Origin: Physcomitrium patens
Taxonomy: Eukaryota; Streptophyta; Bryopsida; Funariales; Funariaceae
Reading direction: 5' to 3'
Assembly: GCF_000002425.4 (NCBI RefSeq)
Contig: NC_037265.1
Span: forward strand, 14,767,293-14,831,292
Length of the DNA: 64,000 bases
The notes beneath the pieces are model-generated. The model did no database searches, was not told where the DNA came from, and saw nothing but the letters and a program-made list of their open reading frames with translations. Shown here piece by piece: positions 34,448-46,512 of the stretch; positions within the stretch are counted from its first letter, which is position 1; each line of letters begins with the position of its first letter. The translations under genes and the position numbers were made by a program.

Positions 34448-35745
34448 ATGGCAGCCTCAGTTGCCTCCGTTGGGTGCAAGGTCGCTGCCTCATTGGCCTC
34501 GACCACCAAGCTCGAGAAGACCTCCGCTGTTAGGTCGACCTCTGTAAACAACGCCTTCGGCCTCAAGCCCTCCGCCGCCCGCGTCTCCTGCAGCTTAGGT
34601 GAGAATGTGAAGAGCGTCGTGGACAGCGCCAAGGCTGCTGCCATCGTCTTGGCATCGTCTGCTCTCGTTGCTGGGGTGAGATCTCTTCCGTATCCTACTA
34701 TTTAATGCATTCTCTTTTCTCATTCCACGAAGAGAACTCGTTTACTAGTTGGATCACTGCGCGCTGAGGGAGTATCAGGGTTAATTAACTATTATTTCTA
34801 CGTCACACCGCCCAGATTTTTGCAAAAGAGTGGTCAGATTGGGGCAATAATCATAGTTGAATATAATTTTCAGTGTTTTCGAGTATCTCAATGCTGGTTT
34901 TTTCTTCCATTCTGAAACTTATGGGGTTGTACAACTTGCCGTTGGCGATATTGTTACTCTTGTTACTCATACTCCCGATATCATGTGCTCAGGCTTCCTT
35001 TGCTGAGGGAGTGCCACAAAGGTTGACCTTCGACGAGATCAACGCCCAGACCTACTTGGACGTGAAGGGCTCAGGAACAGCCAACCAGTGCCCCATTGTT
35101 GCCGAGGGTTCCGACAAGTTCAACTTAAAGGATGGCAACTACCAGATGAAGAAGCTGTGTCTCGAGCCCACCTCCTTCACTGTCAAGGCTGAGTCCCAGT
35201 TCAAGCAAGGTGGCGAGGACTACCAGCCTACCAAGCTGATGACCCGCTTGACTTACACCTTGGACGAGATTGAGGGTCCATTGACCATCAGCAACGGCAA
35301 TCTGAAGTTTGAGGAGAAGGATGGCATCGACTACGCTGCCGTGACTGTGCAACTCCCAGGGGGCGAGAGGGTTCCTTTCCTCTTCACCATCAAGGAGTTG
35401 GTTGCAACTGGAAAGCCTGAGGCATTCGGTGGATCCTATTTGGTGCCCTCATACAGAGGATCGTCTTTCTTGGACCCCAAGGGCAGGGGTGGATCTACCG
35501 GATACGATAACGCCGTGGCACTTCCTGCCGGAGGAGCTGGTGATGAGGAAGAGCTTGCGAAGGAGAATGAGAAGAACACCGCTGCTTTGAATGGAAACAT
35601 CACCTTTAGCATTGCTAAGTCTAACGTTGAGACTGGTGAGATTGCTGGAACCTTCGAGAGCATTCAGCCATCGGACACTGACTTGGGTTCCAAGGCTCCC
35701 AAGGAGGTGAAGATTGAGGGTATTTTCTACGCTCAGGTCGAGTAG
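34448..35745 (+). CDS. psbO: Oxygen-evolving enhancer protein 1 (PsbO), chloroplast precursor
   Basis: Exons 34448-34675 and 34993-35745, one 317-nt GT-AG intron in phase 0, 326 residues. The start ATG is in a good plant context (GTCATGGCAGCC). PsbO is the 33-kDa lumenal subunit that stabilises the manganese cluster of photosystem II. Residues 1-80 are a two-part transit peptide: a Ser/Lys-rich stromal part ([15 protein letters not shown]), then a thylakoid signal ([14 protein letters not shown]) ending ASFA before [12 protein letters not shown]. The mature part has the family signatures [26 protein letters not shown] (the two conserved Cys), [37 protein letters not shown] and [17 protein letters not shown], ending [10 protein letters not shown]-like ([10 protein letters not shown]). 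Full length, no defect seen. The intron lies just before the lumenal cleavage site. Confidence 0.98.
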
Positions 35746-37031
35746 AAGGAAGCACATCGTAATTCTGCTCTCTCTCTCTCTCTCTCTCTCTCAGTTTTGG
35801 TTGATGTCTATACACAAGTTTTAATGCACCTTTTGTAATGTAATCTGCTCAGTGATTCCGAGTAATTAGTCGATGTCTCGTGCATGTCGGAAAGGAACCT
35901 TTTTTGTGTTCATGCACAGGAGTGAAATGATGTGAAGCCAGAGAATATGTGAAAAGTCCACTCCTTTCATAATAATCGCTTTTTTTAATCCAATTCTGTC
36001 CGTGTAGTCTCTCGGATTGGGTTGTGATTGCCTACCTTAATTGGGAGATAGCGACGATGTGCATGCAACTAATCTCTAGTAGTGTACTAATGAGCACTTG
36101 TCCGTAACAATTTGTTAACTGACAATTCTTAGTCTGTTTAACTTTAATACCAGCAGTGGATGAATAGTTTGTGGAAAATGTGTAGCTTGTTTGTTCAGAA
36201 CCGCAAGACAAACTCTCGATTTTTAACTGAACAAAAATTATGTAATTTCATGATTGAGCAGGGGTATTTTACTGATTTTTGTAGCAAAAAGAAAAGATGT
36301 ACCGCTTATTGAAATTCACATTAAAATTCACCTCTGAAAATCTTCAAACGAAGAGAAATTAAAACGAATTTCTGTTCTTGAAAATTAAAACCCTCTTCCT
36401 ACACAGAAAAAGGCGTCTGTTCAATGTCAGCAAGCGCAACTACAAGACCGTGAAATATACTTCGACTTCTAGCACTTAAATCGTAACATGAAATCTACAT
36501 GAATTGGTCATAGCATACAAATTCAAAACTAACAAATCAACAGTCATGAAATCCAGTGATACTTATTCCAACAAAATCTTTTCTGGACATGTACTCTCAT
36601 GCTCAAATTCTCCATGTAAACCAATTACAAATTAGATTCTTACTTTTGTAAAACAGTGAAACAAATCAAAATTGATACGGACACTTTGAATTTACTTTTG
36701 CATGTAACTGAAGAAGTAAATATTGTCTAATAAAATTTATACTGTATGCAAGTATATACACCACAAAATAGATAATAAAAAAGTGACAAAAAAATTGTTT
36801 CTCATTTGTTATATCCAAAAATAGCAGCCTAAAAATAATCATCAATTATAAATATATATTATATATCTTTCTTTTACTTTGTCACAATCATCTACATTGC
36901 TTAAATTATTTAAGCGTTTTTGTATTGAAAAAATAAAAGATAAAACTTTAGGACAAAACTATTAGTGAGTCGTAACACTAATAGTATTGGGTTTTGACCC
37001 CAATTATACCTTGAGCTCTTTAAAGACATAT
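35746..37031. other. psbO 3' region and AT-rich intergenic DNA
   Basis: The 3' untranslated region begins with a CT tract. From about 36100 the DNA turns AT-rich and no gene is seen up to element 3. Confidence 0.6.
35768..35792. repeat. (CT)n tract in the psbO 3' untranslated region
   Basis: About 12 CT units, 23 bp after the stop codon. Confidence 0.95.
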
Positions 37032-37589
37032 TGTCAAGGACAAGAACATAATAAAGACAAATAAACAAGTGAGACTTTTCTCAAAGAAAGATGACAAAAT
37101 AGAAATAACTTGATATGTATTTAAGAAAGAAACAAGAATGACTATTGCCAAAAGCCAAGAAAAGTAGAGATCCTTGAAACTAGACTCGAAACAAGAAAGG
37201 AATTGATAAGAGTGAAGAAGGCTTCACTCTTGTCTATATATATACTATCTTACTAGGGGCTATGTGGCGACATTCTATAGGACCTCCAATATATATTGAC
37301 TTTGTAGGACACATGCCTTGTCTTACAAGGCAAGTTTTTGTACATGTGGTCCACATAGTTAGCTTGGTCTTCAAGTTAACAACATGTGTGGCACATGGCC
37401 AACTTGTTCACCACGTTTCTAATCCCAAAAAGTCAATTAAAGACACCTATAAAGTCAAAGTAATGTTTATGAAGCTTCTAGAAAACTTCCATATCAAATA
37501 CTATAGAATTAACTTACTTTTACCTACTTGTACTTACTTCTACTTATTTATATATGTAATTATTGGCTTACATGCATATGTCCATGATA
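37032..37589 (-). repeat. 3' LTR of element 3
   Basis: Its sense start has decayed from TGTCA to TATCA (right edge, 37585-37589). A GAAGCTTCTAGAA heat-shock-like run is at 37471-37483. The palindromic start region is at 37205-37234 next to a TATA tract at 37236-37245. Confidence 0.94.
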
Positions 37590-37607
37590 TTACCCTCCCT
37601 TCTCGAG
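37590..37607 (-). promoter_or_regulatory. Polypurine tract of element 3
   Basis: Minus strand reads CTCGAGAAGGGAGGGTAA directly before the 3' LTR. Confidence 0.85.
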
Positions 37608-37630
37608 ACGAGTTCCATGAAGAGCGGTAG

Positions 37631-38038
37631 TCATATGTTGAAGAAATCTATGATGCGACGAATTGTATTCGCCATGTACTCTGATCTTTGTTCTCTTCGA
37701 AGATGATTGATAGGGCCTCTCAATCATTGGTAGTGTCCTATACCAAAGCGGGAAGACCACCCAATTATTTGATCATTGTTTAGGCCTTCATAACTTCCTT
37801 CAAATAAAACATTTGGAACACCATGAGGAGTTGTTCCTACCTTTAGTAAAATCACCAAACATCGGGAGTCCCTTCCCAAATTGTGATACCAAATGCATTG
37901 TATCTTGCCATCTATTCGTTCTTGAAGATCTTCATCTCGATTGCGTCGTCTTGAAGGTTGTGACAATCGTAATGTCTTATCCGACAGGTCAACAAATGAA
38001 GGCTCTTGAGTCGAATCCACTAGTTGTTGGTTCTCCAT
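37631..38038 (-). pseudogene. Extra frame downstream of pol, element 3
   Basis: The best preserved copy of the extra frame: ATG at 38038, TGA at 37631, 135 codons with a single internal TGA at 37724-37726 (a Trp in element 2) and no frameshift. It starts MENQQLVDSTQEPSFVDLSD, continues KTLRLSQPSRRRNRDEDLQE, WYHNLGRDSRCLVILLKVG and VPNVLFEGSYEGLNNDQ, and ends LRGPINHLRREQRSEYMANT then IIDFFNI. It is basic in the middle and has no zinc finger or membrane segment. It lies about 100 bp after the chromodomain. Function unknown; conservation with elements 1 and 2 argues that it was a protein of these elements. Confidence 0.78.
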
Positions 38039-38142
38039 CTCCTGAGCGTCACAACTACAAAGAAGCTACAAACAAGGATTGAAAATAGAATGTTATCTTG
38101 CCTAGATATTGTTTCTTTTATAAAGAAGGTTTTCATCTTGAT

Positions 38143-41100
38143 TTTGATGGATGTCATCGATGAAAAGCCTCCACCGCCTTTGCTGCATTTGCAAGATTCA
38201 TTATTGGCTCCTATGTGCATTCACTAATATCATATCCGCGCCAATGGACAAGATATTCCAATTTATTTCGACGCCGCCTTGAATCTAAGACTTCTTCTAC
38301 TTCAAACTTTTCATTATTGTCCACTTCTATAGAAGGATGTGGAGCTTGTCGTCTTCTTGGTATGTCCACTATCTTGTATGGTTCAAGAAGAGACATGTGG
38401 AATACTGGATGGATTTTCATTAACTCAGGTAGATGTAAATGATATGCAACTGGATTGATTTGTACAAAAATAGAAAATGGTCTCAGCCTTCAATAGTCAA
38501 ACTTGTTACAAGGATGAGTGGTCTTGATATTGCGACGAAGTAGCCATACCTTATCACCCAAGAAGAATGGTGGTTGTTCCTTTTGATAGACATCTGCATT
38601 GATCTTTTGTTGTTCTTGAGCCTCTTTTAACTGCGCCTTCATTGTTGCATGTAGCTTTGATGAATGAATTGCCAAATCTTCTGCAATAGGATTATCAACT
38701 TTTGAAAAGTCAAAAGTATCGAGTCATAGATAATAACCATAATTATTAAAGAAAGATGTTTATTTTGTAGAAGAATATACCGTATTATTATAAGCAAATT
38801 CTGTCAATGGCTAAAGAGTTGTCCAATCATCTTATTGGTAGTTAATGGTACATCTTAAATATTGCTCCAAAACTTGATTAACACGCTCCGTTTGTCCATC
38901 AATTTCAGGATGGAATATCGAAGATAGTTTTATATCCACTTTAAGAATCTTGAATAGAGTCCGTTATAATCTTGATACAAATTGAGTTCCTTTATCTGAT
39001 ATAATATCCTTGGATAATCCATGATAGCGATAGATATTGTTAAGAAAGAGCTTAGTTGTTTCTTCACTGTGATAGAGTTTGTACATGGTACAAAATGTGC
39101 CATCTTGGTAAAACGATCTACTATCACGAATATAGAGTCATAAAAACTTGAGATTCAAAGATCCGTGATGAAATCCATAGAAATAGAAGACTATGGTTGT
39201 TCTAGAATGGGTAATGGCTGCAAAAGTCCGTAAGGTCGATGACGAGGATTTTTTCATCTCGAACAAATATCACAAGATTGTACAAAATCTTTGAATGCTT
39301 TCTACATTTGTGGCCACCAAAAGTCCCTGGATATTAGTTCTAAAGTTATATTGTACCCAAAATGACCTGCTGCTGGAAAGTCATGATGACCTTGAAGAAC
39401 ACATAATCAGCTTCATCTTTTGGAATATATAGGCGTCCCTCAAAATATAATAGATTCTTCTTGAATTCAAACTTGGAAGTATCATAAGACTTTGTAGGAT
39501 TTTTCTTCATATCACGAATAAGAGGATCAGAAGACATACTTGACTGAACTTGCTCAATGAAAGTTGAATCAATAGTTAATGTTGATTTCATTACTCGAAG
39601 ATAAAGATGCTTTGGCTTGAAGAGAATTGTTTGTTGTTGATCAAAAGCAGCATCTCCTTCCTTTGCTGCAAGGTAAGATCGTCTAGAGAGTGCATCTAAC
39701 AAACCTTGTTGTTTTCCTAGTTGATAAGTGATCTTGAATTCGAATCTTCACAAAGACATAGTTCAACGGGCTTGGCGACAATTCAAAACATGTACTAACA
39801 TAAAATATTCAAGATTCTTGTGATCTGTATACATTGTGAGTGGGCCAGAAGCACCTTTTAGATAATGGCACCAATCTTGAAACGAATCGACGATTGCAAG
39901 AAGTTCTTTCTCGTGGATCTCGTAATTGATCTCGGCTGCTGAAAATTTTCTAGAATGAAAAGCTATTGGATGAAGTTTATTATCTATTCCCAAAGCAAAG
40001 TTTGATGAGTCTGTTTCCATAAAAAATAGCTTAAAAAAATCAACGCAATATAAGATTGGTACAGAAACAAAGGTTGTCTTCAAAGCTTCAAATGCTACTT
40101 TTCCTTCTTAATTCCATTGAAGTTTGTCTTTGCAAGTCAAACGTGTAAGTGGAGCTGCAACTTGAGAAAAGTCTTTGATGAAGATCCGATATTAGTTGAC
40201 AAATCCTAAAAAACATTGGACATCTCTTACCATTTTTTGGATCTTCCAATCCATAATAGTTTGAACTTTCTTAGGATCCATCATAAGTCCATCATTTGAA
40301 ATGATGTATACTAAGAAGTCGACTTGAGTAGTGTGAAATACAGACTTTTCTATCTTGGCATAGAGTCCTACATCTCTTAATTTTTGTAATACTTGGTAAA
40401 CATGAAGTTCATGTTCTTCTAAGTTCTTAGAATAGATTAAGATGTCATCTAGATAACATACAATAAAATCATCTAAAAACTCCCAAAAGACATCATTCAT
40501 TAGATGTTGAAATACTGTTGGTGCATTTGTAAGTCCAAAAGGCATGATGTTGTATTCAAAATATCCATACCTTGTTCCAAATGCAGTCTTCCATTCATCT
40601 CTTTCTTTGATGTGTATCAAATTGTATGCTCTTCATAGATCTATTTTTGTATAGATCTTAGCTTGATTCAACTCATCAAGAAGTCCAAATATCAAAGGTA
40701 GTGGGTACCTGTTTTTGATAGTGATTTTGTTGAGTCCTCGATAATCAACACACATTTGCAATGATCCATCTTTTTTCTTTACAAATAAAATTGGAGCTCC
40801 TATTGGAGATTTGGAATGGCATATGAAGTTCTTGGCCAAATTTTCTTCATTATACTCTTTGAGTTCAGCCAACTCTTTTTGAGATAAATTATAGATTGGT
40901 CCAAATGGCGGTTGTGCTCCTTCTTGAAGGTCAATTGAGGAGTCATAGGAACGATGTTCTGGAAGAATATCCACATTTTTTTCTCAAATACATCTTAAAA
41001 ATCTTAATATTGGCTTAGAATGCCACTTGAAGTCTTTTCAAGAGTAGAAACAGGTGTGGCATAAATAACACAATGTAATCCTTCTTTTGCAACATGCAAG

Positions 41101-41612
41101 AAAGTACTTGCACCTACAAATATAGGTTTAATTATACTAAACTTATGACTTTCTACTTAATTAACTACACTCTGAGTTATACTTTCAGAAAAGTGAAGAC
41201 TACAAGAAGTCCAATCTATTTTAGGATTATATTTTTTTAACCATGATAAGCCTAAAATAACTAGATTAGAAGGAGATCTAATGATATTTAATATTACAAA
41301 GCTACTATGATCATTAGTTGTTATTTCTATAGGAAGGATTTCATGAGTAACATCTCTTGAAGATAACAGACGACTATCTATGACTTCTACATGAACAGGT
41401 TTAGTTTTCTTTACTAAAAATATGTTATATCTTTTAGCAAATTTTTCATCTAAGAAATATGCTGAGGCTCCTGAATCTAGCAAGGCAAAGGCTTTGACAT
41501 GTTAAGATCCTACAATAACATTTATCGTAAAACATGGAGAGGGTTCTGAGGAAAAGATAAGACCTTTACTAGGCGTTGTATAAGGTTCCAATCACACAGT
41601 CCCTATTGTAGT
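38143..41612 (-). pseudogene. pol of element 3: protease, RT, RNase H, integrase, chromodomain
   Basis: Pol opens in the -1 frame at the gag stop. Protease at about 41480-41190 keeps LDSGASAYFLDEKFAK. Reverse transcriptase at 40970-40192 has [40 protein letters not shown] and an intact YLDD. RNase H at 40080-39770 keeps METDSSNFALG and MYTDHKNLEYFM. The integrase region at 39700-38680 has VDRFTKMAHFVPC and further broken pieces. The chromodomain at 38420-38143 reads KFEVEEVLDSRRRRNKLEYL, VHWRGYDISECT and then a TAG in place of the conserved Trp. Frameshifts lie after the protease and within integrase. The replication and insertion role is by family; this copy is broken. Confidence 0.9.
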
Positions 41613-42610
41613 TGGACATATTCGTTTTCTGACATGCTATCTCCTTTGATCGTTGTACTCCTCATTTTATGGTTGCGTCGCTTCTTTGAGCAATGTTGAG
41701 TAGTGTGCTTAGGTTCTCCATAATATAAGCACAATCCTTCCTGATGACGACGAGTCTTTTCTTCCTCACTAAGAGATTTGAAATGTACTGCATTAATTTG
41801 TATATCCTCTACTTTTGAATATATGTATTGAAGAGTTGTTGTTGTTGCTATTGAATTATAGTAATGTTGAGGTCCACTTATACGATTCTCAGATCGAAAT
41901 TCAAAAAGGCGATTATTGTACTTCATAGGAAATTCAATTGTTTGACTCAATGTTTAAGGATTAAGTAAGTTGAGCATTAATTTTTTTACCTCATATTGTA
42001 ATCCATAGAAAAATTGGCTAATAAGTGCAGTATCATCCCACTTGATATTAGTTGCAAGTTGTTGAAATTGTAAAGCATACATCCTTACTGATCAATTGCT
42101 TTGTTATAAAATACGGATCTTATTGGTTACAACAGGAATTGCATCATGTTCTCCATACATGGATCAAAACTCTGCCAAAAAAATCTCTAGATTATCCAAT
42201 ATTGGATCTCGTCATTCAAGAAAAGATGAAAACCATGATAATGCTGAACCTGAAAGAAGCGTACCAATGAATCTAACTTGCGATTCTGAAATTCGATAGC
42301 TTTGGGACTGAAGTTCAATCATAAGTTGTACTTGATTCATAAATCCTCAAAACTTTGATCTGGTGCCATCAAACTTCTTGGGTAGGATAATTCTTGGTTC
42401 TCTAACACTGTAAGGGCGTTCCACTATAGGAGAAGAAACATGATTTGATGCAGATGTTGAAGCTGCTCCAATCATTTATATATCTTCACTTATTGCCAAT
42501 CTTATTGCTCCTTGTGGTAGTAAATTGAGTTGATGCATCGCAAGCATTAACTTCCTCAATTGATCTTGCATTTGTGCCATTGCACTCTTCATTTCAGCAA
42601 GTTCTGCCAT
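41603..42610 (-). pseudogene. gag of element 3
   Basis: The likely start is ATG 42610 (MAELAEMKSAMAQMQDQLRK), a coiled-coil-like opening. The capsid-like part is broken by stops and shifts (KKFDGTRSKF, ALSWFSSFLE are readable). The zinc knuckle at about 41730-41690 reads CLYYGEPKHTTQHC, so the second Cys is Tyr. The frame ends at TAG 41603-41605 with pol overlapping in the -1 frame. Confidence 0.85.
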
Positions 42611-42704
42611 GATAATACTTAAAAAAGAGAAGATGTCTAATATCGCTCAAGATAAATAGAAGAGAGGACTTGAGAACAAAGAAAATACTAAGGACAATAT
42701 CAGT

Positions 42705-42773
42705 TTAGAAGAGGGTAATCCGCAACTTCTAATATGCTTGTGTCTTATCAAGAAAAAAGAGTAATCCACTCTT
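42705..42773 (-). other. Leader hairpin array, element 3
   Basis: Two perfect short stems: TTAGAAG/CTTCTAA at 42705-42732 with a 14-nt loop, and AAGAG/CTCTT at 42757-42773 with a 7-nt loop. On the sense (minus) strand the loops read TTGCGGATTACCCT and TGGATTA. Confidence 0.7.
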
Positions 42774-42808
42774 AATCAAGATTAGACAAAGCTCTGATAT
42801 TGTAAGTG

Positions 42809-42820
42809 TATTCTAGTCAA
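42809..42820 (-). promoter_or_regulatory. Primer-binding site, self-priming type, decayed, element 3
   Basis: Minus strand TTGACTAGAATA, 2 nt inside the 5' LTR. It pairs at 9 of 12 positions with the predicted transcript start CATTCTTATCAA. The differences from element 2 are mainly transitions. A tRNA-iMet-like TATCAGAGC lies 23 nt from the LTR (42791-42799). Confidence 0.55.
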
Positions 42821-42822
42821 TC

Positions 42823-43381
42823 TGTCAAGGACATGAACATGATAAAGACAAATAAACGAGTGAGACTTCTCTCATAGAAAGATGAAAAAATAGAAACAAC
42901 TTGATATGTATATTGAGAAAGAAATTAGAATAGCTATTGCAAAAAGCCAAGAAAATTAGAGATCCTTGAAATTAGACTGGAAGCAAGAAAGGAGTTGATA
43001 AGAATGAAGAAGGCTTCACTCTTGTCTCTATATATACTATCTTACTAGGAGCTATGTGGCAACATTCTATAGGACCTCCAATATGTGTTGACTTTATAAG
43101 ACACATGCCTAGATTTACAAAGTAAGTTTTTCTATGTGTGGGCCACATAGTTAGCTTAGTCTTCAAGCTATCAACATGTGTGGCACATGGCCAACTTGTT
43201 CACTACGTTTCTAATCCCAAAAAGTCAATTAAAGACACCTACAAAATCAAAGCAATGTCTATGAAGCTTCTAGGAAGCTTCCATATTAAATACTATAGGA
43301 TTTACTTACTTTTACCTACTTTTACTTACTTCCATCTATTTATATATGTAATTATTGGCTTATATGCATATGTCCATGACA
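42823..43381 (-). repeat. 5' LTR of element 3
   Basis: 559 bp. Boundaries are fixed by the divergence point from the 3' LTR and by the CATAT duplication. It contains GAAGCTTCTAGGAAGCTTC at 43263-43281. Confidence 0.95.
42995..43037 (-). promoter_or_regulatory. TATA box and predicted transcript start, element 3
   Basis: On the minus strand TATATATA begins at 43036, and CATTCTTATCAA begins 30 bp downstream at 43006. A 13-nt palindrome with a 4-nt loop spans 42997-43026. Confidence 0.6.
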
Positions 43382-43465
43382 CATATATATTATTTTATCT
43401 TCATAATTCTACAATATTATTTTTTAAATAAAAAAAATACTTTATTTTTATTAATGACTTTTAGT

Positions 43466-43469
<4 letters not shown>

Positions 43470-43516
<47 letters not shown>
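43470..43516. repeat. (AT)n microsatellite
   Basis: About 23 AT units, close to the target site of element 3. Confidence 0.95.
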
Positions 43517-43519
<3 letters not shown>

Positions 43520-44823
43520 TCTCTCTTTAGTGTATATTATAAATTATGTAATTTGTGGTTTTTAAAAACCATTTCATCAACCTAGTTGGTAGCAATATTA
43601 ACATCTATGACAATGATGATTATTTGTGAGCAAGGATTATACTTCAATATAACGATATTTTAACTTAAAATCCATATTTTGTTAGAAAAAAACCTTATTG
43701 GTTGTATTTAGAATTTTTAATTCTTAAACAAGGTACTAAGATTCACTAATCAAGATTTTAATAAGTATAAAGTTTTTATTTGAATAATTATATTATTAAC
43801 TTATTTATCAAAATATCTAATTATTTTATTTATTGAAATCACTAATAACAAACTTAGAATATTATTTTTGAAAGTAAAGAAAACATTACTACACTAAAAC
43901 TTTATAAATTCAATAGCTGCAAAATTTGATAAAAATCTATTATCTAATATTTATTTGAGCTCTTAGACAAAAATTAATATTTAATTATTTAAATATGTTA
44001 TTTATTCTCTACTTTTTCTTTTTAAATCTATTTTTTTTTTCAATATGCAATATTAATATTAATAAATATTTTATTATATTATTTTGTTAAAATTTGAAGA
44101 TAGATATGTATAAAAAAAAACTTAAGATACGTTTGAAAATCATAAAACAAATACAAGTTTTAATGCAATGAAATAAGGAGTCTAAAGATTAGATTATTGG
44201 AAGTTGCTAGTCTAACTATTACATTGACTCTTATAGATTAGTAGATTATAAATAACTAGTTGATTAACTCTTCACATCAAGGCTATGTTAAAGGAAATTC
44301 ATAATAGTTTTAGTCCAAAAATTACCTCACTTAAAATGAGAGCAATGTGCCTAATTAAGGCATAATTGTATTGATGTATGATAAAACTTTTCAATCTAAA
44401 GCTTTATTTATAAAATCATTTTTCAATCAATTTTTTTTATTGATATAACTTTGTATTGTAAATTTTATTTATTGATTATTAGGTTCAAAAGAATAGTTCA
44501 ACACCCTTGTTCATTCTAATTATTCTAATTTATTCTAATTTTAGAATAAATTGAATTACTCTTAAGAATAAAAAAAATATTTAAAGCATTTTAATTAAAT
44601 TTTAATTTTCAATTTATATTGTTCTCTTTTTTAACAAGAACAAAGTGTGCTTTTATTGTACCTCAACATAGTTTACTAAGCCATATACCTATAAAGTGTT
44701 TATTTCAACTACTTATTTTTATTTTCTTTATATCATTTTAAATAATTAATACTCCCACATGTATTTTTTGTGTATTTATTAATTTATAAATTTTAAATTA
44801 AGATCTCAATTTTATTTTCTTTT

Positions 44824-44825
<2 letters not shown>

Positions 44826-44871
<46 letters not shown>
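44826..44871. repeat. (AT)n microsatellite
   Basis: About 23 TA units. Confidence 0.95.
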
Positions 44872-44875
<4 letters not shown>

Positions 44876-46512
44876 GTGGTTTACTAATAAAAAAATTTAT
44901 ATCAATAACCTTACGTCCTACTTAGATTGTATAAAAAACTAAAATCAAAAAGATTGGTTGGGTGCATTTTAATTTATACCTATATTCATATAGTAAACAA
45001 TAATAAAAATCTTTAAAAGTAATCAACTTCATCCATTAAGAAAGCTATCATAATTTCTATAAAATACAATTTAAAAAGTTCAAAATAAACATAACAAACT
45101 TAATTGTATTTTGAATAAATGTTTTTGTTTAATTATTCCTTAAATTGAAGTGCAGTGTAAACATATAATGTTTAAAAGTTCATAAAAAAACATTGAATAA
45201 TTTTTTGTATGCATATTGAAATAGGAGCAATAATTGTTAGTTGAAAATAAATCAATAGAATTGATTCAGGAAACTTCAAAATAATATCAAAAAAATTAAA
45301 TTATATTAAATTACAGAAAAATCAAAAAGGTAAAATAAAATATTACATTTTCTCTACTTTAAATAAAACACAGAACCACACATAGATAGAACATCAAAGA
45401 ATAAGTTCATTTACAAATGAGTAAATTATACATGAAATTTAGCATGCATCACTGTAGAATAGATAAATAAACTTTGTGATAAGTTATTGGTTGGTTGTTG
45501 ACAACCTTGAGAATTAGACTGATGGTTAGGGAGTTTAGTTGGTAATAATAGGTTGTTAGTGGAATAAATGGTTAAGAATTCAAAGGGTCATAACCTTTGG
45601 AATCCACTGGCCGAGAGATCATCTTTTTGGAGGAATAAATAGGTTGAGGATAGTAAGCCGAGGGCCAGACTATGAGAGTCTTATGCGAGAATAAGCTTAA
45701 TGCTACCTCTTTGTTTTCTTTGCTTTTATTATTTGCTTATAAAGAATTGTGATTGATAGAAGTATTGTTGAATTGATAGTCGTAGAATGGATTATGTATT
45801 GAATCAAGATGGAAGTAGTAAGCCTTGGTGTTTTGTAGTTTGATAATTGATTTCAAATAGCCAAAGTATAGTCAATTGTGATACTAATAGACCCAATTTA
45901 TATAACCAGTCTTTCCCCGTGTTCGAACCTACGTCTATTAGTTCAATTGCTTTGGTATATCGAAGCTTGAATGCAACAAAAACAACAATCACTAAGTTTA
46001 AAATATTGTATTTGAAAATCAGTTTTTTAGTTTCAAACTCTACAGTAAAAATCAAATGAAAAATATTTGAAAAATAATATCATTTAAATCTTTTACAACC
46101 AGTAGTTTGGCTTATTAAACCTCTCTTTTTTAGTTCTTAGGATTTCTATAACACTTTAGGTTTTTATGAAATCATAAAAATAACAACTTTTAGAGTACTA
46201 GAATTTTAATTAAAATAATTATATAAGGAGTTTATATACATATATGTAATCATTGAGATTTACTTTACTTGCACAATTCACCAAACAATAAATATTAATT
46301 GAAAAAACATAAAGTCATGTTATGTGTTAACAAAATCATGTCAAAATATCTTAAATGAAACCCATTCTTTCTTTCTTTTTAAAATAATTATGAATATAAT
46401 ATCCATTTATTCTTATTTTCACTTTATTCGTATCTTTTCAATTCGATTTTTTTTCTTTCTTTTAAGTTTATTTTCCATAAATTTGAGAAGTTTCACAATA
46501 CTCTCCAAGAGC

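Larger units (their letters stand above)
37032..43381 (-). mobile_element. Ty3/gypsy chromovirus, element 3, full length with exact target duplication
   Basis: A complete element on the minus strand, flanked by CATAT on both sides (37027-37031 and 43382-43386). The LTRs (558 and 559 bp) carry TGTCATGGACATATGC at the start and ATGTCCTTGACA at the end of the sense strand. The order matches elements 1 and 2, including leader hairpins and the extra frame. Coding blocks are shifted between frames, so it is not autonomous. LTR comparison shows roughly nine in ten bases identical, so the insertion is not recent. Confidence 0.96.
43382..46512. other. AT-rich intergenic DNA, no gene seen
   Basis: Two long (AT)n tracts. 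A less AT-rich patch at about 45470-46000 might be the remnant of an LTR, but no second copy is in the window. Confidence 0.55.

Noticed and set aside
35125-35815. Several minus-strand frames over psbO
   Set aside because: They mirror the GC-rich psbO exons in other frames and have no independent signature.
45890-45985. Possible Pol III or SINE boxes (GTTCGAACC and TAGTTCAATTG)
   Set aside because: The B-like box precedes the A-like box in the same orientation, the wrong order, and no tRNA cloverleaf can be drawn.
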